This document shows, in pieces, positions 47,406 to 62,339 of a stretch of DNA of 64,000 bases. The stretch lies in the NCBI RefSeq assembly GCF_963678635.1, contig NC_087066.1, forward strand, positions 43,109,682 to 43,173,681. Direction: 5' to 3'. A model generated the notes under the pieces. That model saw only the letters and a list, made by a program, of their open reading frames with translations, did not search any database and was not told the origin of the DNA. The first letter of the stretch is position 1. Each line of letters begins with the position of its first letter. The position numbers and the translations under genes were made by a program. This stretch comes from Symsagittifera roscoffensis (lineage: Eukaryota; Xenacoelomorpha; Acoela; Convolutidae).

Positions 47406-50400
47406 TCTCTGATAAAGTGCTGGTAGCAAGGAAAACAAAACGTTTTCTTTGCAGCTTAAACTTACTACCTAATCCAATGTTTTGATTTTACCGCACTGAA
47501 GGTTGTTTATGTTGTGCGTGGACGATTTTTCAACAATATTTAATCTCAAATTAAAATTTTTGGAGTTTCACTCAATTTTAAAGTTTTCATTTTCTTTGTC
47601 ATTTAAAAAGTGTTTAGCAAGAAAATTAGCTATCATAATATTCTTTTTTTTTTCTTTTTTTTTGGCGTAGTAAGCAAAAACAACTGAAAAAACGACTTAA
47701 TAAAAATGCTAATCATACAAATTTCATAGAAAAAAAAAACATTTCCCGGTAGCTGATATAGCGACTGGAGTGAGAGACTTTTTTCCCCAATAATGAAAAA
47801 TTTCTCTGATAAAATGCTGGTAGCAAAGAAAACAAAACGTCTTATTTGCAGTAAGAACGCACTACCTTAGCCAATATTTTGACTTTACCTCACTGAAGGT
47901 TGTGTATGTTGTGCGTGGACGATGTTTTCAACAATATTTAACCTCAAGTTAAAATTTTGGGAATTTCACTCAATTTTGAACTTTTCATTATTTTTGTCAT
48001 TTAAAAAGTGTTTAGCATGAAATTTAGTTATCATAATTTTCTTACTTTTTTCATTTTTTTGGCGTAGTAAGCAAAAACAACTGAAAAAACTACTTAATAA
48101 AAAATGCTAACCATACGAATTTCATAGAAAGAAAAAAGGGTTTCCCTAAACATAGAGCTGATATAGCGACTGGAGTGAGAGATTTTTTCCCTATTAATGA
48201 AAATTTTCTCTGATAAAATGCTGATAGCAAGGAAAACAAAACTTTTTATTTGCAGTTAGAATGCACTACCTAAGCCAATGTTTTGATTTTACCTCACTGA
48301 GGGTTGTGTATGTTGTGCGTGGACGATGTTTTCAACAATTATTAACCTCAAGTTAAAATTTTGGGATTTTCACTCAATTTTAAACTTTTCATTTTCATTG
48401 TCATTTGAAAAGTGTTTGGCTTGAAATTTAGTTATCATAATATTCTAATTTTTCTCCATTTTTTTGCGTAATAAGCAAAATAATTGAAAATACGGTTTGA
48501 TACAAAATGCTAGTCATATGATTTTCATAGAATGAAAAAAGTTAGCTTAAACATAAAGCTGATATAGCGACTGAATTGAAAAGTAGTTTTTTCCCCAAAA
48601 TTGAAAAAAAAATTATTTTTCAGGAAAACAAAACGTTTTATTTGCAGCTAGAACGCACTACCTAGCCAATGTTTTGGTTTTACCGCACTGAAGCTTGTGT
48701 ATGTTGTGCGTGGACGATTTTTTTAACAATATTTAACCTCAAATTAAAGTTTTTGGAGTTTCACTCAATTTTAAATTTTCAATTTCTTTGTCATTTAAAA
48801 AGTGTTTAGCATGAATTTAGTTATCAAATTTTTCTAATTTTTTTTCTTCAGTTTTTTGGCGTAGTAAGCAAAAACAACTAAAAAAACGACCTAATAAAAA
48901 TGCTAATCATACGAATTTCATGGAAAGGAAGAAACGTTTCCCTAAACATAGAGCTGACATAGCGACTGGAGTGAGAGATTCATTTCCCCAACAATGAAAA
49001 TTTTATCTGATGAAAGGATGCTGGTAGCAAGAAAACAAAACAATTTGTCTCCAGTTGTAGCACACTACGAAATTCAGTGCTTTGATTTCCCGCTTTGAGG
49101 GTTTTGTATGCTGTGCGTGGACGCTGTTTTCAACAATGTTTAAACTCAAATTAAAGTTTTTGGATTTTCACTCAGTTTTAAACTTTTCATTTTCTCTGTC
49201 GTTTGAAAAGTGTTTAGCATGAAATTTAGTTATCATAATATTCTAATTTTTCTCCATTTTTTTGCGTAATAAGCAAAATAATTGAAAATACGGTTTGATA
49301 CAAAATGCTAGTCATATGATTTTCATAGAATGAAAAAAGTTAGCTTAAACATAAAGCTGATATAGCGACTGAATTGAAAAGTAGTTTTTTCCCCAAAATT
49401 GAAAAAAAAATTATTTTTCAGGAAAACAAAACGTTTTATTTGCAGCTAGAACGCACTACCTAGCCAATGTTTTGGTTTTACCGCACTGAAGCTTGTAAAT
49501 GTTGTGCGTGGACGATTTTTTTAACAATATTTAAATTCAAATTAAAGTTTTTGGAGTTTCACTCAATTTTAAATTTTCAATTTCTTTGTCATTTAAAAAG
49601 TGTTTAGCATGAATTTAGTTATCAAATTTTTCTAATTTTTTTTCTTCAGTTTTTTGGCGTAGTAAGCAAAACAACTGAAAAAAATACTTATTAAAATGTG
49701 CTAATCATACAAATTTCATTGAAAAAAAAGGGTTTCCCTAAACATAGAGCTGATATAGCGACTGAAGTGAGAGATTTTTTTCCCCAATATTGAAAACTTT
49801 CTCTGATAAAAAGCTGGTAGCAAGGAAAACAAAACGTTTTATTTGCAGTTAAAACACACTACCTAAGCCAATGATTGGAGTTTAACGCATTGAAGGTTGT
49901 GTATCTTGTGCGTGGACGATGTTTTAAACATTATTTAACCTCAAGTAAAAGTTTTTAAGTTTTCAATAATTTTCAAACTTTTAGTTCTCTTCGTCTTTCA
50001 GAAAGTGTTTAGCATAAAGTTTAGTTCTTGTAAAATTTATTTTTTTTTCAATTATTTTTTTGCGTAGTAAGCGAAATAATTGAAAAAACGGTTTGATACA
50101 AAGTGCTAGTCGTATGAATTTCATAGAAAGAAAAAAAAATTGCCTAAACATAGAGCTGATATAGCGACTGAAATGAGAAATAATTTTTTTTCCTAAAATG
50201 AAAACTTTCTTTGATAAAATAGTGGTAGCAAGGAAATCAAAACGTCTTATTTTCATTTAAAACACGATAAGTAAACCATTGTTATGATTTTACCGCACTG
50301 AATGTTGTGTATGTTGTGCGTGGACGATGTTTTTCAACAATATAACCTCAAGTTAGTATTTTTGGATTTTCACTCAGCTTTAAACTTTTCATTTCCTTTG

Positions 50401-53400
50401 TCATTTGAAAAGTGTTTAGCAAGAAACTTATTCATCATAATACTCTACTTTTTCTATTTTTTGGCGTATTAAGCAAAAACAACTGAAAAAACGACTTAAT
50501 AAAAATGCTAATTATGCAAATTTCATAGAAAGAAAAAAAGGTTTCCCTAAACATAGAGCTGATATAGCGACTGGAGTAAGAGATTTATTTCCCCAATATT
50601 AAAAACTTTCTCTTATAAAATGCTGGTAGCAAGGAAAACAAAACGTTTAATTTTTAGTTAAAACAAACCATGTAAATCAGTGCTTTGAATTTACCGCATT
50701 GGGGGTTTTGTATGCTGTGCATGGACGATGCTATCAACAATAATTAATCTCAAGTAAACTTTTCGGATTTTTACTCATTCTTAAACTTTTCCTTTTCTAT
50801 GTCATTTTATATGATATAGCAACTGATATAGCGACTGAAGTGAGAAATAATTTTCCCCCAAAATTGAAAATTTTCTCTGATAAAGTGCTGGTACCAAGGA
50901 AAACAGAACGTTTTATTTTCAGTTATAACACACTACGTAAACCAATGTTATGATTTTACCGCACTGAGTGTTGTGTATTTTGTGCGTGGACGATGTTTTT
51001 CAACAATATAACCTCAAGTTAGTATTTTTGGATTTTCACTCAGTTTTAAACTTTTCATTTCCTTTGTCATTTGAAAAGTGTTTAGCAAGAAACTTATTCA
51101 TCATAATACTCTACTTTTTCTATTTTTTGGCGTATTAAGCAAAAACAACTGAAAAAACGACTTAATAAAAATGCTAATTATGCAAATTTCATAGAAAGAA
51201 AAAAAGGTTTCCCTAAACATAGAGCTGATATAGCGACTGGAGTAAGAGATTTATTTCCCCAATATTCAAAACTTTCTCTTATAAAATGCTGGTAGCAAGG
51301 AAAACAAAACGTTTAATTTTAGTTAAAACAAACCATGTAAATCAGTGCTTTGAATTTACCGCATTGGGGGTTTTGTATGCTGTGCATGGACGATGCTATC
51401 AACAATAATTAATCTCAAGTAAACTTTTCGGATTTTTACTCATTCTTAAACTTTTCCTTTTCTATGTAATTTTATATGATATAGCAACTGATATAGCGAC
51501 TGAAGTGAGAAATAATTTTTCCCCAAAATTGAAAATTTTCTCTGATAAAGTGCTGGTACCAAGGAAAACAGAACGTTTTATTTTCAGTTATAACACACTA
51601 CGTAAACCAATGTTATGATTTTACCGCACTGAATGTTGTGTATTTTGTGCGTGGACGATGTTTTCAACAATATAACCTCAAGTTAAAATTTTTGGATTTT
51701 CACTCAGTTTTAAACTTTTCATTTCCTTTGTCATTTGAAAAGTGTTTAGTATGAAATTTATTTATCATAATATTCTATTTTTTTTCTTTTTTTTTGGCGT
51801 ATTAAGCAAAAACAACTGAAAAAACGACTTAATAAAAATGCAAATCATGCAAATTCCATAGAAAGAAAAAAATGTTTCCCTAAACATAGAGCTGATATAG
51901 CGACTGGAGTGAGAGATATTTTTCACCAATAATGAAAATTTTCTCTTATAAAATGCTGGTAGCAAGGAAAATAAAACGTTTAATTTTCAGTTAAAACAAA
52001 CCATGTATATCAGTTTGAATTTACCGCATTGGGGGTTTTGTATGCTGTGCATGGATGATGCTATCAACAATAATTAATCTCAAATAAAGTTTTCGGAATT
52101 TTACTCATTCTTAAACTTTTCCTTTTCTATGTCATTTTAAAAGTGTTTAGCATAAAGTTCAATATCATAATATTCATTTTTCTTTTTTTCTTTTTTTTTG
52201 CGTAGTAAGCAGAAACAACTGAGAAAACCACTTGATAAAAAACGCTATTTATACGAACTTCATAGAAAGAGAAAAAAATGGATTCAACATAGAGCTGATA
52301 TAGCGACTGAAGTGAGAGATATTTTTCTCCAAAAATGAAAAGTTTCTCTGAAATGATGCTGGTAGCTAGGAAAAAAATATTTTAATTCCAGTTGTAGCAC
52401 ACTACGAAAATCAGTGCTTTGAATTTACCACCTTGGGGGTTTGTATGCTGTGCATGGACGATGTTATCAACAAAATCTAACCACAACTAAAAAATTTTGG
52501 ATTTCCTTCAATTTTAAACTTTTAGTTTTTTCGTCATTTAAAAAGTGTTCAGCATAAACTTTAGTTCTTGTAAAAATTCAAAGTTCATTTTTCAATTTTT
52601 TTGCGTAGTAAGCAAAAATAATTGAAAATACGGTTTGATAAAAATGCAAGTCATTAGAATTTCACAGAAAGAACTAAAAGGTTTGCTTAATTAAAGAGTT
52701 GATAAAGCGACTGAGGTGAGAAATAATTTTTTCCCCAATATTGAAAAAATTATCTGATAAAATGCTGGTAGCAAGGAAAACAAAAGTTTTATTTCCAGTT
52801 GTAGCACACTACGAAAATCAGTGCTTTGAATTTACCACCTTGGGGGTTTTGTATATTGGGCATGGACGATGTTATCAACTAAATTCAACCAAAACTAAAA
52901 AATTTTGGATTTCCTTCAATTTTAAAATTTTAGTTTATTCGTCAATAAAAAAGTGTTTAGCATAAACCTTAGTTCTTGTAAAAATTCAAAGTTTATTTTT
53001 CAATTTTTTTGCGTTGTAAGCAAAAATAATTGAAAATACGGTTTGATAAAAAATGCTATTTATATGAATTTCATGGAAAGAAAATAAAGGTTTGCTTAAA
53101 CATAGAGCTTATATAGCGAATGAAGTGAGAAATAGTTTTTCCCCAATAAGGATAATTTTCTCTGATAAAAAGCTGGTAGCAAGGAAAACAAAACGTTTTA
53201 TTTTCAGTTAAGACACACTAGGTAAACCAATGCTTTGGTTTGACCGCATTGAATGTTGTGTATCTTGTGCGTGGGCGGTGTTATCAACAAAATTTAACCA
53301 CAACAAAAAAATTTTGATTTTTCATCAATATTAAAAATTTAATTTATTCGTCATTGAAAAAGTGTTAGCATAAAGATTAATTCTTGTAAAAAATTAAAGT

Positions 53401-54560
53401 TTATTTTTCATTTTTTTTTGCGAAGAAAATTAAAATAAGTGAAAATACGGTTTGATAAAAAAATGATGCTGGTCATACGAACTTCATGGAAAGAAAAAAA
53501 GTTTGTGGTTAAAAAATTTATTCACAACAAAAAACTTTTGGTTTTTCATCAATATTAAAATTTTAATTTATTCGTCATTGAAAAAGTGTTAGCATAAAGA
53601 TTAATTCTTGTAAAAAATTAAAGTTTTTTTTTCAACTTTTTTGCGAAGAAAGTTAAAATAATTGAAAATACGGTTTGATAAAAAATGCTAGTCATACGAA
53701 TTTCATGGAAAGAAATTGCTCGTAGCATGGAAATCTCTGATAAAATGCTAGTAGCATGGAAAACAAAACGTTCTATTTTCAGTTAAAACACACCATGTAA
53801 GCCAGTGCTTTGATTTTACCGCATTGAGGGTTTTGTATGCTGTGTATGGACGATGTTATCAATAAAATTTAATCTCCAGAAAACGTTTTTGGATTTTCAC
53901 TCAATCTTAAACTTTTCATTTTTCTATGTCATTTTTAAAATGTTTAGCATAAAATTCAGCAGCATAATATTCTAATTTTCTTTTTTCCATTTTTTTGCGC
54001 AATGGGGCAAAAACAACGGAGAAAACTACTTGATAAAAAACGCTATTCATACGAACTTCATAGAAAGAAAAAAAGTTGGCTTAAACATAGAGCTGATATA
54101 GCGACTGAAGTGAGAGTAATTTTTCTCCCTAGAAATGAAAAGTTTCTCTGATGAAATGATGCTGGTAGCAAGGAAAACAAAACGTTTCATTTCCAGTTGT
54201 AGCGCACTACGAAAATCAGTGCTTTGAATTTACCGCATTGAGGTTTTTGTATGCTGTCCTTGGACGATGTTATCAGCAAAAGTTAACCAAAAGTATAAAT
54301 TTTTGGTTTTCCATCAGTTTTAAACTTTTAGTTTCTTCGTCATTTAAAAAATGTTTACCATAAAGCTTAGTTCTTGTAAAATTTGAATTTTTTGTTTCAA
54401 TTTTTTTGCGAAGAAAGCAAAAATAATTGAAAATACGGTTTGATAAAAACTGCTAATCATACGAATTTCATGGAAAGAAAAAAGGTTTGCCTAAACATAG
54501 AGCTGATATAGCGACTGAAGTGAGAATTTATTTTTTCCCCAATTATGAAAACTTTCTCTG
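47406..54560 (+). repeat. Large satellite duplication Q, copy 2
   Basis: About 7.1 kb, nearly identical in sequence to copy 1 outside the indels. It has one extra monomer at about 48,440-48,850 and a 666-bp internal tandem duplication (GCAAGAAACTTATTCATCAT at about 50,420 and 51,086). It lacks the 240-bp segment found in copy 1 near 43,225. Confidence 0.8.
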
Positions 54561-54822
54561 ATAAAATGCTAGTAGCATGGAAAACAAAACGTTTTATTTT
54601 CAGTTAAAACACACCATGTAAACCAGTGCTTTGATTTTACCGCATTGAGGGTTTTGTATGCTGTGCATGGACGATGTTATCAACAATATTTAACCACAAC
54701 TAAAAAACTTTGGATTTTCATCAACTTTAAAATTTTAGTTTATTCGTCATATAAAAAGTGTTTAGCATAAAGTTTAGTTCATGTAAAAATTTAAAGTTTA
54801 TTTTTCAATTTTTTTGCGTAGT

Positions 54823-56752
54823 AAGCAAAAATAATTGAAAATACGGTTTGTTTAAAATGCTAGTCAATCGAATTTCATAGAAAGAAAAAAGATTTGCTTA
54901 AAAATAGAGCTGATAAAGCAATTGAAGTGAGAAATATTTTTTTCCCCAATAATGGAAGTTTTATCTGATAAAATCCTGGTAGCAAGGAAATCAAAACATT
55001 TTATTTCCAGTTGTAGTACACTACAAAAATCAGTGCTTGGAATTTACCGCATTGAGGTTTTTGTATGCTGTCCTTGGACGATGTTATCAACAAACAATAA
55101 GCACAAGTAGAAATTTTTGGTTTTTCATCGGTTTTAAATTTTTAGTTTCTTCGTCATTTAAAAAGTGTTTAGCTTAAAGCTTAGTTCTTGTAAAACTTGA
55201 ATTTTTTTTTCCAATTTTTTTGCGTTGTAAACAAGAATAATTGAAAATACGGTTTGATATAAAATGATATTCTTACGAATTTCATGGGAAGAAAAAAAAG
55301 GTTTGCTTAAACATAGAGCTTATATAGCGACTGAAGTGAGAAATATTTTTTTCCCCAATAATGAAAATTTTCTCTGATAAAGGGCTGGTAGCAAGTAAAA
55401 CAAAACGTTTTTTTTTTCAGTTAAGGCAGACTAAGTAAGCCAATGCTTTGATTTCACCGCATTGAAGTCTGTGTATGTTGTGGGTGGACGATGTTTTCAA
55501 CAACATTTAATCTCATGTGGAGTTTTTGGTTTTTCACTCAATTTTAAACTTTTCGTTTTCAATGTCATTTAGGAAGTGTTTAGCATAAAAGTTAGTATCA
55601 TAATATTCTAATAATCTTCTTTCCATTTTTTTGCATAGTAAGCAAAAACAACTGAAAAAACGACTGGATAAAAAGGTTGGTCATAGGAATTTCATAGAAA
55701 GAATAAAAGGTTTGCTTAAACATAGAGCTGATATGGCCACTGGATTGAGAAATAATTTTTTCCCCAATATGAAGATTTTCTCTGATAAATTGCTGGTAGC
55801 AAGGAAATCAAAACGTTTTATTTCCAGTTGTAGCATACTACTAGAATCGGTGCTTTGAGTTTACCGCTGTGAGGGTTTTGCATGCTGTGCATGGACGATG
55901 TTATCAAAAAAATTTAAGCAGAACTAAAAGTTTTTGGATTTTTATAAATTTTAAATTTTTAGTTTTTTTTCTTCATTTAAAAAGTGTTTAGCATAAAGTT
56001 TTTTCTCGCAAAAAATTTTTTTTTTCGTTTTTCCAATTTTTTTGCGAAGTAAGGTAAAATAATTAAAAATACGACTTGACAAGAAATGCTAGTCATACGA
56101 ATTTCATAAAAAGAAAAAAAATTGCCTAAACCTAGAACTGATATAGCGACTGGAGTGAGAAACTATTTTATCCCCAATAATGAAAAGTTTCTGCGATAAA
56201 ATGCTGGTAGCAAGAGAAAACAAAACGTTTTATTTCCAAATGTAGCACAGTACGAAAATCAGTGCTTCGAATGTATCGCATTGAGCGTTTTGTATGCTCT
56301 GCATGGTCGATTTTGTCAAAAAAACTTAACCACAAGTGAAAAAATTTTGGATTTTCAATTATTTTGAACTTTTAATTTTCATCGTCATTTGAAAAGTGGT
56401 CAGCAAAAATCTTACTTCTTGTAAGACTTTACATTTTGTTTTTTCCAATTTTTTTTGCGTAGTAAGCAAAAATAATTGATATTACGATTTGATAAAATTT
56501 GCTAGTCATACGAATTTCACAGAAACAACAAAAAATTTGCTTAAACATAGAGCTGATACAGCGACTGAAGTGAGAAACAATATTTTTCCCCAAAATGAAA
56601 AGTTTCTCTGATAAAATTCTGGTATCAATGAAAACAAAACGTTTTTTTTAAGTTAAAAGACACCATGTAAATCAAGGCTTTGAGTTTACCGCATTGAAGG
56701 ATTGGTATCTTGTGCGTTTTTTCTTGTGCGATTGGTATCGGTATCTTTTTTT
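54823..56752 (+). repeat. Satellite duplication R, copy 1
   Basis: About five monomers, repeated with an offset of 1,956 bp. The diagnostic GGTTTGTTTAAAATGC occurs at about 54,845 and 56,801. It ends in a scrambled joint at 56,717-56,752 built from repeated pieces CTTGTGCG and ATTGGTATC. Confidence 0.8.
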
Positions 56753-58670
56753 TCGTTTTTCCAATTTTTTTGCGAAGTAAGCAAAAATAATTGAAAATAC
56801 GGTTTGTTTAAAATGCTAGTCAATCGAATTTCATAGAAAGAAAAAAGATTTGCTTAAAAATAGAGCTGATAAAGCAATTGAAGTGAGAAATATTTTTTTC
56901 CCCAATAATGGAAGTTTTATCTGATAAAATCCTGGTAGCAAGGAAATCAAAACATTTTATTTCCAGTTGTAGTACACTACAAAAATCAGTGCTTTGAATT
57001 TACCGCATTGAGGTTTTTGTATGCTGTCCTTGGACGATGTTATCAACAAACAATAAGCACAAGTAGAAATTTTTGGTTTTTCATCGGTTTTAAATTTTTA
57101 GTTTCTTCGTCATTTAAAAAGTGTTTAGCTTAAAGCTTAGTTCTTGTAAAACTTGAATTTTTTTTTCCAATTTTTTTGCGTTGTAAACAAGAATAATTGA
57201 AAATACGGTTTGATATAAAATGATATTCTTACGAATTTCATGGGAAGAAAAAAAAGGTTTGCTTAAACATAGAGCTTATATAGCGACTGAAGTGAGAAAT
57301 ATTTTTTTCCCCAATAATGAAAATTTTCTCTGATAAAATGCTGGTAGCAAGTAAAACAAAACGTTTTTTTTTTCAGTTAAGGCAGACTAAGTAAGCCAAT
57401 GCTTTGATTTCACCGCATTGAAGTCTGTGTATGTTGTGGGTGGACGATGTTTTCAACAACATTTAATCTCATGTGGAGTTTTTGGATTTTCACTCAATTT
57501 TAAACTTTTCGTTTTCAATGTCATTTAGGAAGTGTTTAGCATAAAAGTTAGTATCATAATATTCTAATAATCTTCTTTCCATTTTTTTGCATAGTAAGCA
57601 AAAACAACTGAAAAAACGACTGGATAAAAATGCTGGTCATAGGAATTTCATAGAAAGAATAAAAGGTTTGCTTAAACATAGAGCTGATATGGCCACTGGA
57701 TTGAGAAATAATTTTTTCCCCAATATGAAGATTTTCTCTGATAAATTGCTGGTAGCAAGGAAATCAAAACGTTTTATTTCCAGTTGTAGCATACTACTAG
57801 AATCGGTGCTTTGAGTTTACCGCTGTGAGGGTTTTGCATGATGTGCATGGACGATGTTATCAAAAAAATTTAAGCAGAACTAAAAGTTTTTGGATTTTTA
57901 TAAATTTTAAATTTTTAGTTTTTTTTCTTCATTTAAAAAGTGTTTAGCATAAAGTTTTTTCTCGCAAAAAATTTTTTTTTTTCGTTTTTCCAATTTTTTT
58001 GCGAAGTAAGGTAAAATAATTAAAAATACGACTTGACAAGAAATGCTAGTCATACGAATTTCATAAAAAGAAAAAAAATTGCCTAAACCTAGAACTGATA
58101 TAGCGACTGGAGTGAGAAAATATTTTATCCCCAATAATGAAAAGTTTCTGCGATAAAATGCTGGTAGCAAGAGAAAACAAAACGTTTTATTTCCAAATGT
58201 AGCACAGTACGAAAATCAGTGCTTCGAATGTATCGCATTGAGCGTTTTGTATGCTCTGCATGGTCGATTTTGTCAAAAAAACTTAACCACAAGTGAAAAA
58301 ATTTTGGATTTTCAATTATTTTAAACTTTTAATTTTCATCGTCATTTGAAAAGTGGTCAGCAAAAATCTTACTTCTTGTAAGACTTTACATTTTGTTTTT
58401 CCAATTTTTTTTGCGTAGTAAGCAAAAATAATTGATATTACGATTTGATAAAATTTGCTAGTCATACGAATTTCACAGAAACAAAAAAAAATTTGCTTAA
58501 ACATAGAGCTGATACAGCGACTGAAGTGAGAAACAATATTTTTCCCCAAAATGAAAAGTTTCTCTGATAAAATTCTGGTATCAATGAAAACAAAACGTTT
58601 TTTTTAAGTTAAAAGACACCATGTAAATCAAGGCTTTGAGTTTACCGCATTGAAGGATTGGTATCTTGTG
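56753..58670 (+). repeat. Satellite duplication R, copy 2
   Basis: This is the second copy of the block at 54,823, with few differences. At the position of the scrambled joint in copy 1 it reads ATTGGTATCTTGTGCG then TGGACGATATTATC, the normal monomer sequence. Confidence 0.8.
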
Positions 58671-59579
58671 CGTGGACGATATTATCAAAAAAATTTAACC
58701 TCAATCAAAATTTTTTGGGTTTTGACTCATTTTAAACTTTTAGTTTTCTTCGTCCTTTAATAAAGTTTAGCATAAAATTTTTTTCTGGTAAAAATTTTAA
58801 TTTTAATTTTCCATTTTTTTGCGTAGTAAGAAGAAATAATTGAAATTATGTTTTGATAAAAAGTGCTAGTCATACGATTTTCATATAAAGAAAAAAAATG
58901 TTGGCATAAACATAGAGCTGATATAGCGACTGAAATGAGAGATAACTTTTTTCCCCAGAAATGAATTTTTGGTCTGATAAAATGCTAGGATCAAGGAAAA
59001 CAAAACGTTTAATTTTCAGTTAAAACACACTACGAAAACCAAAGCTTTGATTTTATCGCATTGAAGGTTGTGTATGTTGTGCGTGGACGATGTTTTCAAC
59101 AATATTTAATCTTAAGTGAAAATTTTTTGATTTTCACTCAATTTTAAACTTTGAATTTTTTATGTCATTTTTCGCAGTATTTTGATTTTTTCTCCATTTT
59201 TTTTTGCGTAGTAAGCAAAAACAACTGAAAAAACGACCTGATAAAAATGCTGTTTATACGAATTTCATAGAAAGAGAAACACGTTTCCCTAAACTTAGAG
59301 CTGATATAGCGGATGGAGTGAGAAATAATTTTTTACCCAATAATGAAAAGATTCTCTGATGAAGTGATGCTGCTAGCAAGGAAAAACAAAACGTTTTATT
59401 TCCAGTTGTAGCACACTACGAAAGTCATTGCTTTGAATTTACCTCTTTGAGGGTTTTGCATGCTGTGCATGGACGATGTCGTCAACAAAATTTATCCACG
59501 ATTAAAAGTTTTTGGATTTTCATCAATTTTAAATTTTAGTTTTCTCTGTCATTTAAAATGTGTTTAGCATAAAGTTTAG

Positions 59580-61230
59580 TTCTTGTATAACTTTATTTTT
59601 TCTTTCAGTTTTTTTTGCGTAGTAAGCCAAAATAATTAAAAATACGGTTTGATAAAAATGCTAGTCAGACGAGTTTCATGGAAGGAAAAAAATTTGCTTA
59701 AACATAGAGCTGATAAAGCGATTGAAGTGAGAAATAGTTTTTCTCCACTAATGAAAGTTTTCTCTGATAAAAGGCTGGTATCAAGGAAAACAAAACGTTT
59801 TATTTCCAGTTTCAACAAATTACTTAAACCAATGCTTTCATTTCACCGCATTGAAGGTTGTGTATGTTGTGCGTGGACGATGTTTTCAACAATATTTAAC
59901 CTCAAGTAGAAATTATTGGATTTACACTCATTTTTAAACTTTGCAATTTCTATGTCAATTTAAAAGTGTTTAGCATAAACATCAGTTTGACAGTATTTTT
60001 TTTTCTGTTTTTTTTGCGTAGTTAGCCAAAATAATTAAAAATACAGTTTGATAAAAATGCTAGTCGTACGAGTTTCATGAAAGAAAAGGTTTGCTTAAAC
60101 ATAGAGCTGAAATAACGACTGAGGTGAGAAATAATTTTTCCCGAATAATGAAAGGATTCTCTGATGAAATGATGCTGCTAGCAAGGAAAACAAAACGTGT
60201 TATTTCCAGTTGTAGCACACTACGAAAATCAGTGCTTTGAATTTACCGCATTGAGGGTTTTGCATGCTGTGCATGGACGATGTTGTCAACAAAATTTATC
60301 CACTAATAAAAGTTTTTGGATTTTCATCAATTTAAAATTTTAGTTTTCTCCGTCATTTAAAAAGTGTTTAGCAAAAGTTTAGTTCTTGTATAACTTTAAA
60401 TTTTTTTTGCGTAGTAAGCCAAAATAATTAAAAATACGGTTTGATAAAAATGCTAGTCAGACGAGTTTCATGGAAGGAAAAAAATTTGCTTAAACATAGA
60501 GCTGATAAAGCGATTGAAGTGAGAAATAGTTTTTCTCCACTAATGAAAGTTTTCTCTGATAAAAGGCTGGTATCAAGGAAAACAAAACGTTTTATTTCCA
60601 GTTTCAACAAATTACTTAAACCAATGCTTTCATTTCACCGCATTGAAGGTTGTGTATGTTGTGCGTGGACGATGTTTTCATTAATATTTAACCTCAAGTA
60701 GAAATTATTGGATTTACACTCATTTTTAAACTTTGCAATTTCTATGTCAATTTAAAAGTGTTTAGCATAAACATCAGTTTGACAGTATTTTTTTTTCTGT
60801 TTTTTTTGCGTAGTTAGCCAAAATAATTAAAAATACAGTTTGATAAAAATGCTAGTCGTACGAGTTTCATGAAAGAAAAGGTTTGCTTAAACATAGAGCT
60901 GAAATAACGACTGAGGTGAGAAATAATTTTTCCCGAATAATGAAAGGATTCTCTGATGAAATGATGCTGCTAGCAAGGAAAACAAAACGTGTTATTTCCA
61001 GTTGTAGCACACTACGAAAATCAGTGCTTTGAATTTACCGCATTGAGGGTTTTGCATGCTGTGCATGGACGATGTTGTCAACAAAATTTATCCACTAATA
61101 AAAGTTTTTGGATTTTCATCAATTTAAAATTTTAGTTTTCTCCGTCATTTAAAAAGTGTTTAGCAAAAGTTTAGTTCTTGTATAACTTTATATTTTTTTT
61201 GCGTAGTAAGCCAAAATAATTAAAAATACG
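59580..61230 (+). repeat. Satellite dimer repeat, about 792 bp
   Basis: A two-monomer unit with TCTTGTATAACTTTA, GTAGTAAGCCAAAATAATTA and GCTAGTCAGACGAGTTTCAT recurs at about 59,580, 60,380 and 61,180. The first two copies are almost identical over the whole dimer. Confidence 0.8.
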
Positions 61231-62339
61231 GTTTGATAAAAATGCTAGTCAGACGAGTTTCATAGAAGGAAAAAAGTTTGCTTAAACATAGAGCTGAAAT
61301 AGCGACTGAAGTGAGAAATAATTTCTTCTCCAATAATGAAAGTTTTCTCTGATAAAAAGCTGGTATGAAGGAAAACAAAACGTTTTATTTCCAGTTTAAA
61401 CACATTACGTAAGCCAATGCTTTCATTTCACCGCATTGAAGGTTGTGTATGTTGTGCGTGGACGATGTTTTCAACAATATTTAAACTCAAGTAGAAATTA
61501 TTGGATTTACACTCATTTTTAAACTTTGCAATTTCTATGTCATTTTAAAAGTGTTTAGCATAAACATCAGTTTCACAGTATTTTTTTTCCATTTTTTTTG
61601 CGTAGTAAGCAAAAACAACTGAAAAAACGACCTGATAAAAAATGCTTTTTATACGAGTTTCATAGAAAGAGAAACACGTTTCCCTAAACATAGAGCTGAT
61701 ATAGCGGATGGAGTGAGAAATAATTTTTTCCCCAATAATGAAAAGATTCTCTGATGAAATGATACTGCTAGCAAGAAAAACAAAACGTTTTATTTCTAAT
61801 TGTAGCACACTACGAAAGTCAGTGCTTTGAATTTACCGCATTGAGGGTTTTGCATGCTGTGCATGGACAATGTTATCAACAAAATTTATCCACAAGTAAA
61901 AGTTTTAGTATTTTCATCAGTTTTAAAATTTTAGTTTTCTTCGTCATTTTAAAAGTGCTTAGCTTAAAGTTTAGTTCTTGTATTATTTCAAATTTTTTCT
62001 TCAATTTGTTTTGCGTAGTAAGCAAAAATAAAAAAAAAATACGGTTTGATAAAAAATGCTAGTCATACGAGTTCCATGGAAAGAAAAGGTTTGCTTAAAC
62101 ATAGAGCTGAAATAACAACTGAATTGAGAAATAATTTTTCCCCAATAATGAAATGATTCTCTGATGAAATGATGCTGCTAGCAACGAAAACAAAACAAGT
62201 TATTTCCAGTTAGAGCACACTACGAAAATCAGTGCTTTGAATTTACCTCATTGAGGGTTTTGCATGCTGGGCATGGACGATGTTGTCAACAAAATTTATC
62301 CACAAATAAAAGTTTTTGGATTTTCATCAATTTTAAATT

